DNA of 64,000 bases from Sepioteuthis lessoniana (taxonomy: Eukaryota > Mollusca > Cephalopoda > Myopsida > Loliginidae), in the NCBI GenBank assembly GCA_963585895.1, contig OY757921.1, positions 78,511,334 to 78,575,333 of the forward strand, given 5' to 3'. The notes under the pieces were generated by a model that worked only from the letters and a program-made list of their open reading frames with translations, did not search any database and was not told the DNA's origin. Of this stretch, positions 1 through 11,209 are shown in pieces. The position numbers and the translations under genes are program-made. Each line of letters opens with the position of its first letter. Within the stretch, counting starts at the first letter, position 1.

Positions 1-21
1 ACCCTCGTGTACATATATCTA

Positions 22-42
22 TGTGTGTGTGTGTGTGTGTGT
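22..42. repeat. (TG)n microsatellite
   Basis: About ten TG dinucleotides near the window start. The flanking sequence up to about 320 shows no gene. Confidence 0.9.
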
Positions 43-329
43 TTACTTAAATACAGAAATGATATATTCAGATAAGGTAAATGTAAACTTCAATGTTGTA
101 TCTATAACAAGAATATTATCTTTCATGTGCCAGACGAAGAATTACGGAAGCTTTACTAGATATGAGATCTTTTATGATAATTTTATGTTACATTGAATTC
201 AATGCCTTTAAAAAAAAAGAGATTATATTTAAAGGATTAGGCTTTAAATAGCTTCTGACAGTAAAAATACATTAGTCAAAATATTTTAACGATTGAGAGA
301 AAAAAAATAAAATGCTGTCACGATTATTT

Positions 330-1140
330 GGTTTGGTGGCATATCGACCATTGCAGGTCATTTAATGATTGGTTTCTTTGTTTAATGGCATATCAATCTT
401 TGTAGGTTATTTAATGCCGAAGCCATTCTCCTAGAAGAACAGTAGTGGTACTATTTAACCCATAGCTGGGAGGATAAGGGGGTTCATACCTTTCCCAAGG
501 GTATTTGTCCGAGAGTGAACGTAATAGCGCGACTGGAGTACGAACTCGCTTACTACGATTCCGCAGTCCATCGCTTTAACCATTACACCAGGAGTACACA
601 CCCCTTAATGAGGAATCCTTTTTATACATATATTAAACATATGATTTCTGAACACATTATGAAGATAACATTTTTAATCGAGCCTGAGCTCAGTTTTTGT
701 TTTTTATTTTTTTGAGACAGTTAAATGGTTTCACTTAATTTCAAACAATTCAGTTTAACATAAGTACAATCTTTTGTTTACACACAGTTAAATGTAAAAG
801 CAGTTCTGTTTCAAATAATTATATTTAGCATGTATACAGTTTTTTGTTTACACACAGTTAAATGTAAAACAGTTCTATTTCAAGCAATTCAGTTTAGCAT
901 AATTACATTTTTTTATTTCAACCATAGGATCCTATCAGGTGCTACCACTCCGGACCAGAGTGGACCTGGGAGCGATGGCATCAAAACGGTACTCTACATT
1001 CCACAAAGCTCCGGCGTTGCTGGATACTCATCATCAGATTATTTAATGCCATTTCCAGGACATTCGTTTGGAGAGTCTTACCTCTCTACAGAGATGCGGT
1101 CAGTGTATTCTGCTGCCCCAGCTGACTTGGACAGCAGTCA
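330..1140 (-). mobile_element. Element D copy, interrupted by SINE-A
   Basis: This is a copy of a dispersed element (called D here) seen at least 16 times in the window. In this orientation it opens with the hairpin tail (TGGCAT/ATGCCA arms), continues with roughly 55-bp modules rich in 'cagttctatttcaa' and 'cagttaaatg', and ends in a moderately GC-rich head finishing near 'cccagctgactt'. A SINE-A copy has inserted in the hairpin, splitting it at 361-611. Read from head to tail the element lies on the minus strand. It has no coding capacity that I can see and I do not recognise it as a named family. Confidence 0.7.
369..604 (-). mobile_element. SINE-A copy with 7-bp target duplication
   Basis: Full-length tRNA-headed SINE in reverse orientation. 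The head carries a polymerase III A box (TGGTGTAATGG type) and a B box-like 'gagttcg' motif. It is followed by a central domain and the hairpin tail ending near 'aagaaaccaat'. The 7-bp duplication ttaatga flanks it at 362-368 and 605-611. The insertion lies inside the tail hairpin of element D. Confidence 0.85.
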
Positions 1141-1155
1141 CGATTTCTTGCATAC

Positions 1156-1196
1156 AACTGAATATATATATATATATATATATACATAAGTTTATG

Positions 1197-1254
<58 letters not shown>
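1156..1254. repeat. Compound (TA)n-(TG)n microsatellite
   Basis: A TA run is followed by about 24 TG dinucleotides. Apparent reading frames across it are low-complexity artefacts. Confidence 0.95.
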
Positions 1255-1258
<4 letters not shown>

Positions 1259-1292
1259 TGGAAAATATAACTAGGAAAGTGTGTTACTGTTA

Positions 1293-1548
1293 TAAAGTAA
1301 AGTTAGCGACCATAGTCGAGGGTGACCCGAAGGCTCCCTTTTCGATAGCTACTACACCAAGGTGTAGGGGAGGGCGCTACTCCATTCCCTGGATTGCTCC
1401 ACTTTACCCTTGAACCGTACCTTATAATGCTGAGTGTTAAGCAAGGTGGTATCAAGTTCCATTTTTAAAGTCTTTGGTATGACTCGACCTGGGATTGAAC
1501 CCAGGTCTCCCGGGCCATTGGCGAACACTCTAACCGCTGGGCCAATAA
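1293..1548 (-). mobile_element. SINE-C copy
   Basis: Reverse-oriented tRNA-derived SINE. On the minus strand the head reads with an A box of the type TGGYnnAGnGGTTAGAG and a B box GGGTTCAATCCC. The body follows, marked by 'gactttaaaaatgg', 'cttgcttaacactcagcat' and 'gtaaagtggagcaatcc'. It ends with 'cgactatggtcgc' next to the TG microsatellite. Similar SINE bodies occur in molluscs as far as I recall. Confidence 0.85.
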
Positions 1549-1559
1549 TATATCATATT

Positions 1560-2040
1560 TATCGCTGCCTCCCACCAGACAGGACTTGACACAAGGTCAA
1601 AAGCCCGAAGGCCGATTAAAGTGAAGGGGAAGGTCGGGAACAAGCCGAGACTCGAACCCTGCTGGTCTGTGCTGCTCATCAACCCACTAAGTGCAATGTG
1701 GGTCTAATGAGGCAAGCAGTTTCACGAATCCAAATTTGGATCTGGGCACGTATGCCGGGTTATAGCTTAAACTAGACAGCAAGGTCTAGTGCTATACATA
1801 GGGGACAAAGGTTGCAGTTTGCCCACCCGAGGGTGGCCCAACCGAAGCTGGGGGCCTTTCGGCCTCGAATCTGCCATTGATTTCGATACCCCATCTGACA
1901 CAAATGCCAGACGGCCTAGCCAAAAGGCCAGGAGTATTGTTACTGTAGTGTTACTATTATAATGATCTCTTTTTAAAAAAAAAAAACATAAGCAGTGTCC
2001 ATCTGATAACACACGGATAACAAAATTCATTTAGTACATC
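1560..2040 (-). repeat. Unclassified repeat with a tRNA-like B box
   Basis: The minus strand holds 'ggttcgagtc', a good match to a polymerase III B box, at about 1650-1660. A GC-richer body and an A-rich run near 1974-1986 suggest a SINE-like element. Only one copy is visible here, so its boundaries are not defined. Confidence 0.35.
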
Positions 2041-2242
2041 ATTGATAAACGGTTATCCCCGAAGGGAATGAAATTGGTAATCCGAGTCCGAAATCCTGAA
2101 CGTGATTATTTACATTAACTTCCTTAAGAAAGACACAAATCCATCTGTTCTCTCCTCTTCATCATTGGTAAAAAATTGTGCAAGCTGGCTTTTTTAGCCG
2201 CGCAGAAGGAAAACATGGTATTCAAACCAGCTTTTTAAACAA

Positions 2243-2640
2243 ATGACCGATGGCCTAGTCGGACTGAGGCAGCAGAATACACCGACTGCATCTCTACAGA
2301 GGGATAAGACTCTCCCAACGTGTGTCCTAGATATGACACTAAACAATCTCAACACCGTCGGCAGGGGCTGCAGAATACACAGATTGCATCTCTACCGTGG
2401 GGTGAGACTCCCCCAACGTATGTCCAAGATATGACACTAAACAATCTGATAGTGAGGCTTCAGTAACACTGGAGCTTTGGTGAACACGAAGTACCCCTTT
2501 ATTGCCATTGCTCCCAGGTATACTCTATCCTGGAATGGTAGCACCTAATAGGGTCCTATCTTTGGGTCTAATACAAGTGTTTGTACATTTTAACTGTACT
2601 TATGCTAAACTGAACTGTGTGTTCGTATTAGATAGAAATA
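2243..2640 (+). mobile_element. Element D copy with duplicated head
   Basis: Head-first copy of element D. It begins with 'tggcctagtcgg', which resembles a polymerase III A box, and runs through 'gcagaatacac' and 'tatgacactaaacaatct'. The head segment is present twice (about 2243-2345 and 2352-2450), a local duplication. The body ends with 'aaatagaactgt'-type modules. Confidence 0.65.
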
Positions 2641-2784
2641 ACTGAAACTATTTTTAAAAATGTGTGGAAAAAATGAGCTCTGACTCATTTAGAAATATTG
2701 AAATATATATTTATTAAAAAAGATTTAGCATTAGATAACCTACCATGGTAGATATGTCATAAAACAAAACAAAACCAAGAATAT

Positions 2785-3010
2785 TAGGACTATTGTCTCC
2801 ATCTTCATTGTTATACTCACTAGGTTTTGGCCGATACGCCCTTCAGCCTTCTTCAGATATATCATGTCGAAATCGGGAGCCTAGACAGAACCTCGAACTG
2901 AATCCTAATACACCTGAAGAAAGCCGAGGGGTGTATCAGCCGTATCGTTGTGACTATGAAAATTAAGATGAAAGCAATATTCCGTATATTCTGAATGATG
3001 AAAATTACCT
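2785..3010. repeat. Inverted pair of SINE-H 3' ends (diverged)
   Basis: Two oppositely oriented copies of a terminal motif flank a short centre. Each holds 'cctgaagaa(g)gcc', a 'ggccgat' box and a 'gaagacaatagtcc'-like end. The arrangement resembles the clearer copy at 6050-6385 and acts as a long imperfect inverted repeat. Confidence 0.5.
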
Positions 3011-3354
3011 GGTTTCATCTCAAATATTTAGGTAAATAAGCTGAAGAATGAGGGTTTTTTCAACATAATCTCTACAGTGGTCAACAGACTTTCCTATCAA
3101 TATCGTAGTGCTTGGATCCGATTGGTCAAAAAATTCACCAACAGCAGATATGACGTCATCATTTAAATTTTTCAGCCCATCTAAGAGCATCAATCATGAT
3201 CTTGAATCAATTGAATATTATCTATGGAGACATTAAACGCGATACAATTGTTGCTATGGTTTTAAAAAATACATAAGAAGAAATGCTTTTAATCTTTGTT
3301 CTTAAAAGTACGATTCTAATTAGATCTAATTAAAATAATCCAAAAGGTCCAGAT

Positions 3355-3650
3355 GGAATCTACACAAGAATGCTACGAGCTATTTTGATAAAATCCTTGA
3401 AGCAACACCCCACGGAACAACAGTTACATGGCCACTTATCCTCCCATCTCAAAAACCATCCAAGTAATAACAAGACATGCGGGATACTGCAAGGAAAAAC
3501 AAGGACCAACTCATACGTGACGTTCTTCAATGGACCCCAACACATGGACTTATCACTGTTGGCCGACTAGCAAGAACTTATTTATATCAGCCCAGTGTTG
3601 ACTTAAGATATTGTTTGGGTGCAATGTTGGATAGGCATGAATGGAGATAT
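3355..3650 (+). mobile_element. LINE-3 3' fragment (reverse transcriptase C terminus)
   Basis: The translation contains TRMLRAIL.KS..QHPT..QL.GHL followed by a degraded stretch. It matches the C-terminal region of the non-LTR element at 49.86-50.78 kb in this window. A frame change lies near 3475. The fragment is truncated at its 5' side and ends in a (TA)n run. It is dead. Confidence 0.75.
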
Positions 3651-3672
3651 ATATATATATATATATATATAG
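3650..3672. repeat. (TA)n microsatellite
   Basis: Pure TA run at the end of the LINE-3 fragment. Confidence 0.9.
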
Positions 3673-3953
3673 AGAGTCTGGAAAATCCGTACTGTCAGCG
3701 CAATTTGATGAAGATGATGATCCTTCGGCTTCAACCAAAAAATTTGTTTTTCTTCCTTTTCTGCGCATACAAAATTGCACTGACACACCATACTTATCTC
3801 GCTTCATCACAAAATGTAATGAGATAGTTTAGAATTTAATGGAACAAACAATTACTGTCCTCTTGAAACAAATAAAATCTGCATTGTTTGGGATTGGCTT
3901 GTGACAAAAATTATTTTTTTCTCGCAAAAATATTTCGTGTAAGGCTATTCAAA

Positions 3954-4220
3954 ATGGCAGTAAATCAAACAGCATGCTCTTGGCTTAAACAAAGGACTGT
4001 CATTAATTTTTTAGTGGCTGTGGAGTGCAAACCATCTTAAATTTACAGAAAAACGTATGATTAGAATGGGAAGTCGTTTTTATCAAAAACTGTTAACAAA
4101 TGGGTTAAAAATGGGTTTATCATGACAAGTCTGATTCAAAAAAGGCTGAATATGAAATGAAAACAAGCTGACTTTCCAGTGAAAAAAAACGTTCCAGCAG
4201 CCGCTGTGACTAAAGATTCC
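3954..4220 (+). pseudogene. Mariner-type transposase N terminus, decayed
   Basis: The frame starting at the ATG at 3954 reads a helix-turn-helix segment with QRTVINFLVA, CKPS, then KSFLSKTVNKWVKNGF. This matches the N-terminal HTH pattern of mariner-family transposases (VI.F..A.G..P.EI, LS...V..W...F). It has in-frame stops after CKPS and after KTYD. No catalytic domain is seen downstream. The assignment is from family knowledge and is moderately sure. Confidence 0.5.
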
Positions 4221-4249
4221 ATGTGGACTATCTTCTGGTGCATGAAAAG

Positions 4250-4720
4250 AGATCACTATTGATTTCTTTGATTACTGTTGTCAAATTTCTTTTAGTTGTA
4301 GCAAAAAGTCATAATTTTCGAAAAAAAGAAAATTCTAAGAAATACCGAAAAAAATAGGAAATTTCATAAAATTTTCTTTTCCTTGATTTGATGTCCTAAT
4401 TTAAGATTAGTCCTTTGCTAATGGCTTATAAGCATTTTTCTGGGTTCGAAAAAAAAGTCAAATTGTTGCATACAATGATTGTGGTCGCTCACTTTGTGAT
4501 ACCGCAAAAAAAATGAATCACCATCAATTATCTATTGATGTTTTTTTTTTCTCAAAAACTGGAAATTATCATCAAAATAGGGTTGTGGCTGCAAGAGAAA
4601 AATCACTGCATGGGAATATACAAAAACTGTTAGGGCAGCAAACCGACTGCTCAATGGTAAATTACAAAAAATCAAAGATAAGCTGAAATTAGCACAAAAA
4701 AAAAAATTCATGTCATCTAT
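4250..4720. repeat. Dispersed repeat shared with 12.04-12.72 kb
   Basis: About 450 bp, including 'gtcataattttcgaaaaa', 'cttttccttgatttgat' and 'gttgtggctgcaagagaaaa', recurs at 12.04-12.72 kb in the same order. There it is split by SINE-B. It probably belongs to the same decayed DNA transposon as the transposase trace just upstream. Confidence 0.65.
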
Positions 4721-5311
4721 CTCTTTTTGTTTTGGGGTTTGTTTATTGTTTTTTGGGTTTTGTTTTTTTAGTGCAAAGTCAAATAATGTATATATCACGT
4801 TGTTCCCGTTGATCGTAACTAATTTGGAAAAAAAAGCGATAAGATATTAGCTTGATGAAACAACCATTGCCATTTGTCTAAGTTCAACTGCACCACACAC
4901 TTGAGAGTTCAAAATGTAGAAAGAATATCTGCCACAGCCTGTATCATCAACTTAGTAATGAAACTTTCTCAAGATAGTCATATTGATGTGTAACAATCAT
5001 TTCCCAACTTTTTTTGTTTTGTTTTGCTTTTCGCTTTTGCTTTTTTAAGGAGGTGGGTATTTGATCTTATTTTATTGAATGAAAGAAATTCATATTTAAA
5101 GTAATACAATACGTTTAAATCACCAATAGCTGCTAAATCACCGAAGATAAACAACAAACGGTCTAATCAATATTACAAACCAACAACAGATAAGACAAGA
5201 AATACGAGACTTGTGTGCTAGATTATGTAAAGCGTAGAAAATAAAAATAGCTCATTCGTTGGTACACAGTTTAATCGTTTTAAGTATTGCTTACACTAAG
5301 TGTTCTAAATG

Positions 5312-5551
5312 ATTGATTGATTTCTTTGTTTAATGGCATATCAACTTTTGTAGGTTATTTAATGCCAAATCCATTCTCCTAGAAGAACAGTAGTGGCACT
5401 ATTTAACCCATAGCTGGGAGGATAAGGGGGTTCATATCTTTCCCAAGGGTATTTGCCCGAAAGTGAACGTAATAGCGCAACTGGAGTACAAACTCGCTTA
5501 CTACGATTCCGCAGTCCATCGCTTTAACCATTACACCACGAGGACACCCCC
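5312..5551 (-). mobile_element. SINE-A copy with 11-bp target duplication
   Basis: Full-length reverse-oriented SINE-A. A perfect duplication tgttctaaatg lies at 5301-5311 and 5552-5562. Head, central domain and hairpin tail are all present. Confidence 0.9.
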
Positions 5552-5562
5552 TGTTCTAAATG

Positions 5563-6900
5563 GTTTCACGTATTGCGATCAAACACTAAAAGTTCCATTT
5601 ACACAGCTTAAGGATTTCAAGACCTGCTATCAAACACTGATAATTCTGTTTCCACTCAATTAAATGGTTTCAAGTATTGCTATCAAACACTAATATTTCT
5701 ACTTAATATTGATTTATACGCCCACAGTTAAAGGGTTTCAAGCATTGTTATCTATTGTTTGCACAAGGTTGAATGGTTTTAAGTATTGCTATGCAACACT
5801 AATAATTCTTTTTAGTATTAATCCTTTGTTTGTTTAAATAGTTTTCAGTATTGTTATCTATTGTTTGCACACAGTTAAATGGTTTCAAGTATTGCTATCC
5901 AACACTAATAATTCTTTTTAGTGTTAATTCTTTATTTGTTGAAATGGTTTTCTGTATACTTATTCATTGTTTGCACACAGTTAAATGGTTTCAAGTATTG
6001 AAATTAATTATTTGCACATAAATGGTTTCAAGTATTGCTATCAAACACTAATTATTCTAGTTGTCTGAATTTCTGAGACGAAGCTCGATGATTTTTATCA
6101 TTAAGGGTTTTCAGATTATTGTCTTCATCTTTATTGTTATTTCCACAACGTTTCGGCCGATTCCTGCAATCAGAAATTCCTAACACTTGTACCCGGTTAT
6201 GGTTAACGGAATCAGAACAGGCGACCACTCGTGGATCTATTAAAGGACGTAGTTCGAACTTCCGTGTAGGTTCCTGAATTTGACAAACACCTGAAGAAGG
6301 CCGGAGGACATATCGGCCAGAACGTTGTGGAAATAACAAATAAGAGGAAGACAATAGTCCGAAAACCCTTAATAATAAAGAAAACTAATAATTCTGTTTG
6401 ATATTATTCATTTGCTTGCACACAGTGAAAGGTTTTCATGTATTATCATTTATTGTTTGCACACTGTTAAATCGTTTTCAGTATTGCTATTTAATACCAA
6501 TAATTCTATTTAATATTAATAATAATCCCTGATGAAAAATTGAACAGTTCTATTTGACCCATATATGGGACCCTAAAAAGCACTCCGATTCTGGGTCAGA
6601 GTGAACCGGAGATTAATATTAATTTAGTTATACTCCACATTCCCCAAATTCCAAGACTGAAGCCTCACTATCAGATGAAGTTTAATATCATCCCTAGGAC
6701 ACTAAATGGTTTCAAGTATAGTAAATCAGCTCTCTTTGATCCATTGATGGGATCCTAACAGGTACAACTACTCTAGCTTACGGTGGATCTGGGAGTAATG
6801 GCAATGAAGGAGTACTCCACGTTACCCAAAGTTCCAGGGCTGGAGCCTAACCATCAGAGGTAGTTTAGTGTCATATCCAGGACAATTGTTGAGGGCCTTA
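5563..6900 (-). mobile_element. Element D variant with tandem internal modules
   Basis: Repeated modules of about 65-70 bp carry 'aaatggtttcaagtattg' and 'caaacactaataattc'. They run from 5563 to about 6540, followed by two copies of the D head-type sequence ('gggagtaatggcaat', 'ttccagggctggagcct'). It is interrupted at 6050-6385 by an inverted SINE-H pair. Confidence 0.6.
6050..6385. repeat. SINE-H 3' ends in inverted arrangement
   Basis: The left arm at about 6095-6165 and the right arm at about 6300-6375 are inverted copies with 'gaagacaatagtccg' and 'aacgttgtggaaataaca' motifs (reverse complement on the left). The right part continues the SINE-H body seen complete at 49.15-49.46 kb. The piece sits inside an element D variant. 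Confidence 0.65.
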
Positions 6901-7059
6901 CTTATTTTACAGCCTTAGCTGTCAGAACTAAATAAAAAGGACTATTATAACAATTCTGTATCGATGTCTTTTCTAGACAGCAAAAAGTAATACTAAACAA
7001 ATCTTCATTTGGAATTTTAAAAATGAATTTCAAAAATGATATGGCAATAGAATCAAATT

Positions 7060-7467
7060 GACCATAAAATGTATCGTCTTTTAATGACTGAAGTTGTAGT
7101 TTCTGGTTTGATCATCTTTTCTGAATTTATTCTTTTAGTTTGGTTTGGTTTGGTTTGGTTTTATAGCATATCAACCATTGTTGGTTATTTGAAGCGAAAT
7201 TCTCTTTATACATATATAATAAATATATATGATTTGGTTTGGTTAGGTTTTATTGCATATCAACCATTCTCGGTTATTTGAAGCCAAATTCTTTTTATAC
7301 TTATATATTAAATATATATGATTTGGTTTGGTTAGGTTTTATAGCATATCAACCATTGTTGGTTATTTGAAGCCAAATCCTATTTATACATATAAACTAA
7401 ATATATATTATTTGGTTTGGTTGAGCTAGATGGCATATCAACCATTGTAGGTTATTGAATGCCAAAT

Positions 7468-7517
<50 letters not shown>

Positions 7518-7960
7518 GGTTTGTTTGGGTTTTTTATAGCATATTAACCGTTGTTGGTTATTTGAAGCCAAATTCTCTTTATACATATATATTTAATATA
7601 TATGATTTAGTTTGGTTGGGTTTTATAGCATATCAACCATTGTAGGTTATTTAATGCCAAATCCTCTTTATACATATATATTAAATATATATGATTTGGT
7701 TGGGTTGGGTTTGATAGCATATCAACCATTGTAGGTTCTTTAATGGCAAATCCTCTTTATACATATATATTAAATATATATGATTTGGTTGGGTTAGGTT
7801 TTATGGCATATCAACCATTTTAGGTTATTTAATGCCAAATCTTCTTTATACATATATATGTAATATATATATGTAATATATATGATTTGGTTGGTTTGGG
7901 TTTTATAGCATATCAATCATTGTTGATTATTTAATGCCAAATCCTGTTTATACAGAAATA
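7060..7960 (-). repeat. Tandem array of the D tail hairpin module
   Basis: About nine units of roughly 85-95 bp. Each has 'ggcatatcaaccattg', 'aggttatttaatgcc' and a 'tatacatatatattaaat' spacer. The array joins directly to a D body at 7960-8430, so it is an expanded 3' end of that D copy. One unit holds a long (TA)n at 7470-7513. Confidence 0.85.
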
Positions 7961-8430
7961 ATAAATATAGGATTTGTAAACACATTTTGTAGATACACAC
8001 AGTTAAATAACAATGTTCTATTTCTAACCATTCAAATTAGCATAAGTCAATAAAGTTAAATGATTCCAATTATTGATGTATATCAGTAACAATTCAATTA
8101 AACATCAGTCATTTGTTTACACACAGTTAAATGACCAAACAGTTCTATTTCAAGCAATTCAGTTTATCATCAGTCATTTGTTTACATTCAGTTTAAATAT
8201 CAAACAGTTCTATTTGACCCATAGATATGACCCTATCAGTGGCTACTATTCTGACCAGAGTGGACCTGGGAGTAATGGCAATAAAGGAGTACTTCGCATT
8301 CTCCAAAACTCCAGCATTACTGGAGCCTCAAAATCAGATTGTTTAGTGTCGTATCCAGGACACTTGTTGAGGGGTTCTTACCCCTCTGTAGGGACGTGGT
8401 CGGCGTATTCTGCAGCCCCAGCCGACTAGG
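7960..8430 (-). mobile_element. Element D body
   Basis: Contains the 'cagttctatttcaagcaatt' module, then the head region ('gagtggacctgggag', 'cctcaaaatcagattgttta'). It ends at 'cagccgactagg'. It is contiguous with the tail array to its left. Confidence 0.7.
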
Positions 8431-8539
8431 CTCAATTCTTTTGGGAAATGGGAACTTCTTATACTCGGATGAATCAAGTTTTACTGTATCTCAGTACGTG
8501 CTAGTTTGTGATGCGTATATCATGTAACCGAAAAAGTTT

Positions 8540-8640
8540 AAGCCGTGGTGAAAGGTACCCGCTGATCTTAGGTGTATCGTGAAAGTTGGTGCGCTGACAC
8601 GTTATACATTGCTTGACTCTGTGTGTGATTCGTAAGCCAT
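8540..8640 (+). repeat. Dispersed repeat G
   Basis: About 100 bp containing 'gttggtgcgctgacacgtt' recurs inverted at 21.73-21.86 kb. Function unknown. Confidence 0.5.
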
Positions 8641-8689
8641 AAAGATAAATGTGCAGTCCAGTCTAGTTCGAGCAGGACCATAAAACCGC

Positions 8690-8790
8690 CAAAGTGTTAT
8701 GTAGAAGAATGTGCCAATAGCGACCCGTGTGGTTTGAACACGGATCTCCGGCTAACGAACTAAACTGTTGGAATGGATTGTGCTCCTGGG
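8690..8790 (-). other. tRNA-like SINE head fragment
   Basis: On the minus strand a B box-like 'gtgttcaaaccacac' follows an A box-like 'tagttcgttagccgg' at a spacing suited to a tRNA-derived promoter. No clear body is seen. It could be chance. Confidence 0.3.
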
Positions 8791-8859
8791 ATTACGTGAC
8801 TTGAAGTGATGGATAAATAAATGAATTGGACAAGAGGTCTGACGAGAGTATATATGCAA

Positions 8860-9480
8860 AGTCTCTAGGCGTCCATTTTTAGTGGAAAGCCGGCAAACCC
8901 CGAGCCATTTTTGTGCTCACCAGGCATGTCTGGGCTACGGCCCGGCATCTGGAGCCACTTTAAAAAGGCCTTTTGCCACACACACGTCCGGTCGCTGGGA
9001 CGTACGACAAATACCGAGTACATATGCAAACTCACTGGGCGTCACTGGACTAGGATATACTTCAGTCGGCCGTGTGGCTCGGTAGACGGATCAGGACGGG
9101 TGTATCCTGGTTCCAGTTGCAGTCGGCCGAGGCCGTCTGACATGGATTCTGGGAAGCCAGCAATCATGTCACGTGCGCCATGACTGGCTCTCCTCGAGCC
9201 TCAGGAGGGTGAGGCGTCCTCCCAGGCTCTAACTTTCCTTAGAGGGGCTAGGTTTATAGCCTGGCGCTTGAAGTGCCCCATTTTTAGGAGAATGCTGACG
9301 GGGCTCGAGGCATTTTTCTGCTCGCCAGGCGTGTCTGGACTGAGGTCATGCGCCTGGAACCACCTAAAAAGGTTTTGTGCCACTTTAGGTTTATCGCCTG
9401 GCGCCTAAGGCGCCCTATTTTTAGGAGAATACCGGCGAGGCGCAAGGCATTTTTGTAACTGCCAGGTGTTACTGAGCTAC
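8860..9480 (+). repeat. GC-rich repeat F, three partial tandem copies
   Basis: Three staggered partial copies share 'ttttaggagaat', 'gaggcatttttctgctcgcc' and 'ggcgtgtctgg' around 8870, 9270 and 9410. A further inverted copy lies at 17.34-17.48 kb. The GC content is far above the surroundings. Reading frames here differ between copies, so I do not call a gene. Confidence 0.6.
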
Positions 9481-9739
9481 TTTCCTACATTATTAAAGGC
9501 CATGTGCCATATTCGTGTGTATGAGGGCGGGGGTGCTCGTCAAATACTGAAACGTGTGTACGGTGAAATGTAGCCTTGCAAGTTATAATTGCTTAGCATT
9601 TCATTCTAAGTATTCGGCATTGTATGAGAGTGAAGAAATTATAAACTGTCGGCCAAAATCACCCCCCTCACCGAACATTACAAAACAAAGCAACGAAAAA
9701 TATTTGTTGTGCGAAAGGTGAAGACGCAGTTTATTACTG

Positions 9740-9960
9740 TGCAGTAACCAGATGTTTGAAGAAATTCCACCCAGTTTGCAAGATGATCAGAGAATATCAG
9801 GTAGGTCTACAACCGTGGATTCGGAGTCCGTGCTCCAAGCTATCGAGGCAAATCCGACGAGTAGCACTCGGAGAGTATCAGGCGAGCTTGGTATCTCATA
9901 GTTCAAAAGCATTCGGAACTGCCGAATTGGGCATTACGTTACCAAATTATTGCGAATCTT
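9740..9960 (+). pseudogene. Mariner-like transposase HTH fragment (family M2)
   Basis: One frame reads VDSESVLQAIEANP then SSTRRVSGELGIS followed by a stop and KSIRNCRI. The order and spacing fit the second N-terminal helix-turn-helix of a mariner-type transposase. The same sequence occurs decayed at 20.99, 30.37 and 34.95 kb. No catalytic part is present. Confidence 0.6.
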
Positions 9961-10158
9961 GACTCTTTACGGTGTTTTCTGTAAAGGCGAAATACGACTG
10001 TCGAGCAAGCGAGGAAAGAAGTTTTCTCTTCCAGTTGTTGTTTAAACAGTGAACTGTAGTGTGTACGATTGTGTGTGAACGCATGTGCAGATATGTATGT
10101 ATATTTATACCGGCTTAGAACATGACATAATGTTAGCATGTGATTCATTTTTTTTTAT

Positions 10159-10206
10159 ATATAGCCCTTTTAAGACTTTAAACATCAAGTCTTAAAAGGG
10201 CTATAT
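10159..10206. repeat. Perfect 20-bp stem, 8-nt loop hairpin
   Basis: Positions 10159-10178 and 10187-10206 are perfectly complementary, with an 8-base loop. T-rich and A-rich flanks extend the pairing. It may be a minimal MITE, a structured RNA or a palindrome formed at a break. Nothing nearby decides between these. Confidence 0.8.
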
Positions 10207-10209
10207 TAA

Positions 10210-10715
10210 AAAAATCTCTAAATAGATTTTGCTATTTAATCGCAAATGCTAAAAAGTATTCTATTTGAGAACAAAGAAGGTGTTGTTCAGGAGTAAGATT
10301 TCAGAAATCCATACATAAAAACACCAAAATATAAAACCCGAAATCCTAAATATTTGCGTTCTATGATCTAAAGTGGAATTCTATGTTTGTCTTTTCCTCA
10401 CACTTTTAAAGTTTACAAAATTTGTAAAGGACAAACAAAAAAAAAAAAAAAAAGAAAAAGAGAAGAAAAAAGACATTTAAAAAAAGGGATTACTGTTCAG
10501 CTATCCTAATTCGTAAATATTTGCCACCGAAAACGGCCATGAAATAGAATTTAAAGAAATGTGCTTATAAACATACTCACAGTGCAAACACACTCATCTA
10601 CCCCATCTCCTGATTCTTTGTAGCTTCACATATAAGAAAGATATATTTTTTAACGCACATTTCAGGAAAATGTCTTAGTTGTAATTACTTTTACATAGTT
10701 TTTGCATGCTTACCG
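10210..10715. other. No gene seen
   Basis: AT-rich sequence with an A-rich tract at 10437-10480. No repeats shared with the rest of the window were noticed. Confidence 0.6.
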
Positions 10716-10965
10716 CAACGGTTATCGTCATAGAAAAGGGAAACAGCGACCCGATTTCGTATCCTTGACAAGGTAGCTTGCGCTTCATTTCGATGTAATG
10801 TTGTTGGGGAAAGCATGAATCCACCTGTTTCCCTAAGGTAATTAGTGAAGCATATTGGGGTCTTTAGCCTTGGTTAGGCAACCTATTGAGGAGAATGAAA
10901 ACTCTGAATTCAAATGCCGCTTCAAAATTAACCTTGTGTTATATTCTGCTCGTAGAGGAAAGATT
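10716..10965 (+). mobile_element. SINE-B copy, diverged
   Basis: Begins with 'acggttatcgtcatag' from the tRNA-like head. It continues through 'aaagcatgaatccacctgt' of the central domain and 'tagccttggttaggcaacc', ending in the reverse complement of the 'cgggcaggatatgac'-type tail. It is older than the other copies. Confidence 0.6.
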
Positions 10966-11209
10966 CGATAAAAACTTTTTTTTATTTAATCTAAAACAAT
11001 GTTCACACATGATAATTTAAAAGATTTAATTACCTCCAAACAAGATGAGTCAAAAATTGGGCCTTTTAGAAGAGGTTGGGTAAATATTCTCCGTTCACTA
11101 TTTTTAAAGAACATTTTAATGTTATAAATATTTTTCAAATGATATTAAAATATTGTTGAGGGTTTTATGACAATGTTTCACGTGTGTGTGTGCGCGCCCA
11201 ATTGACGAG

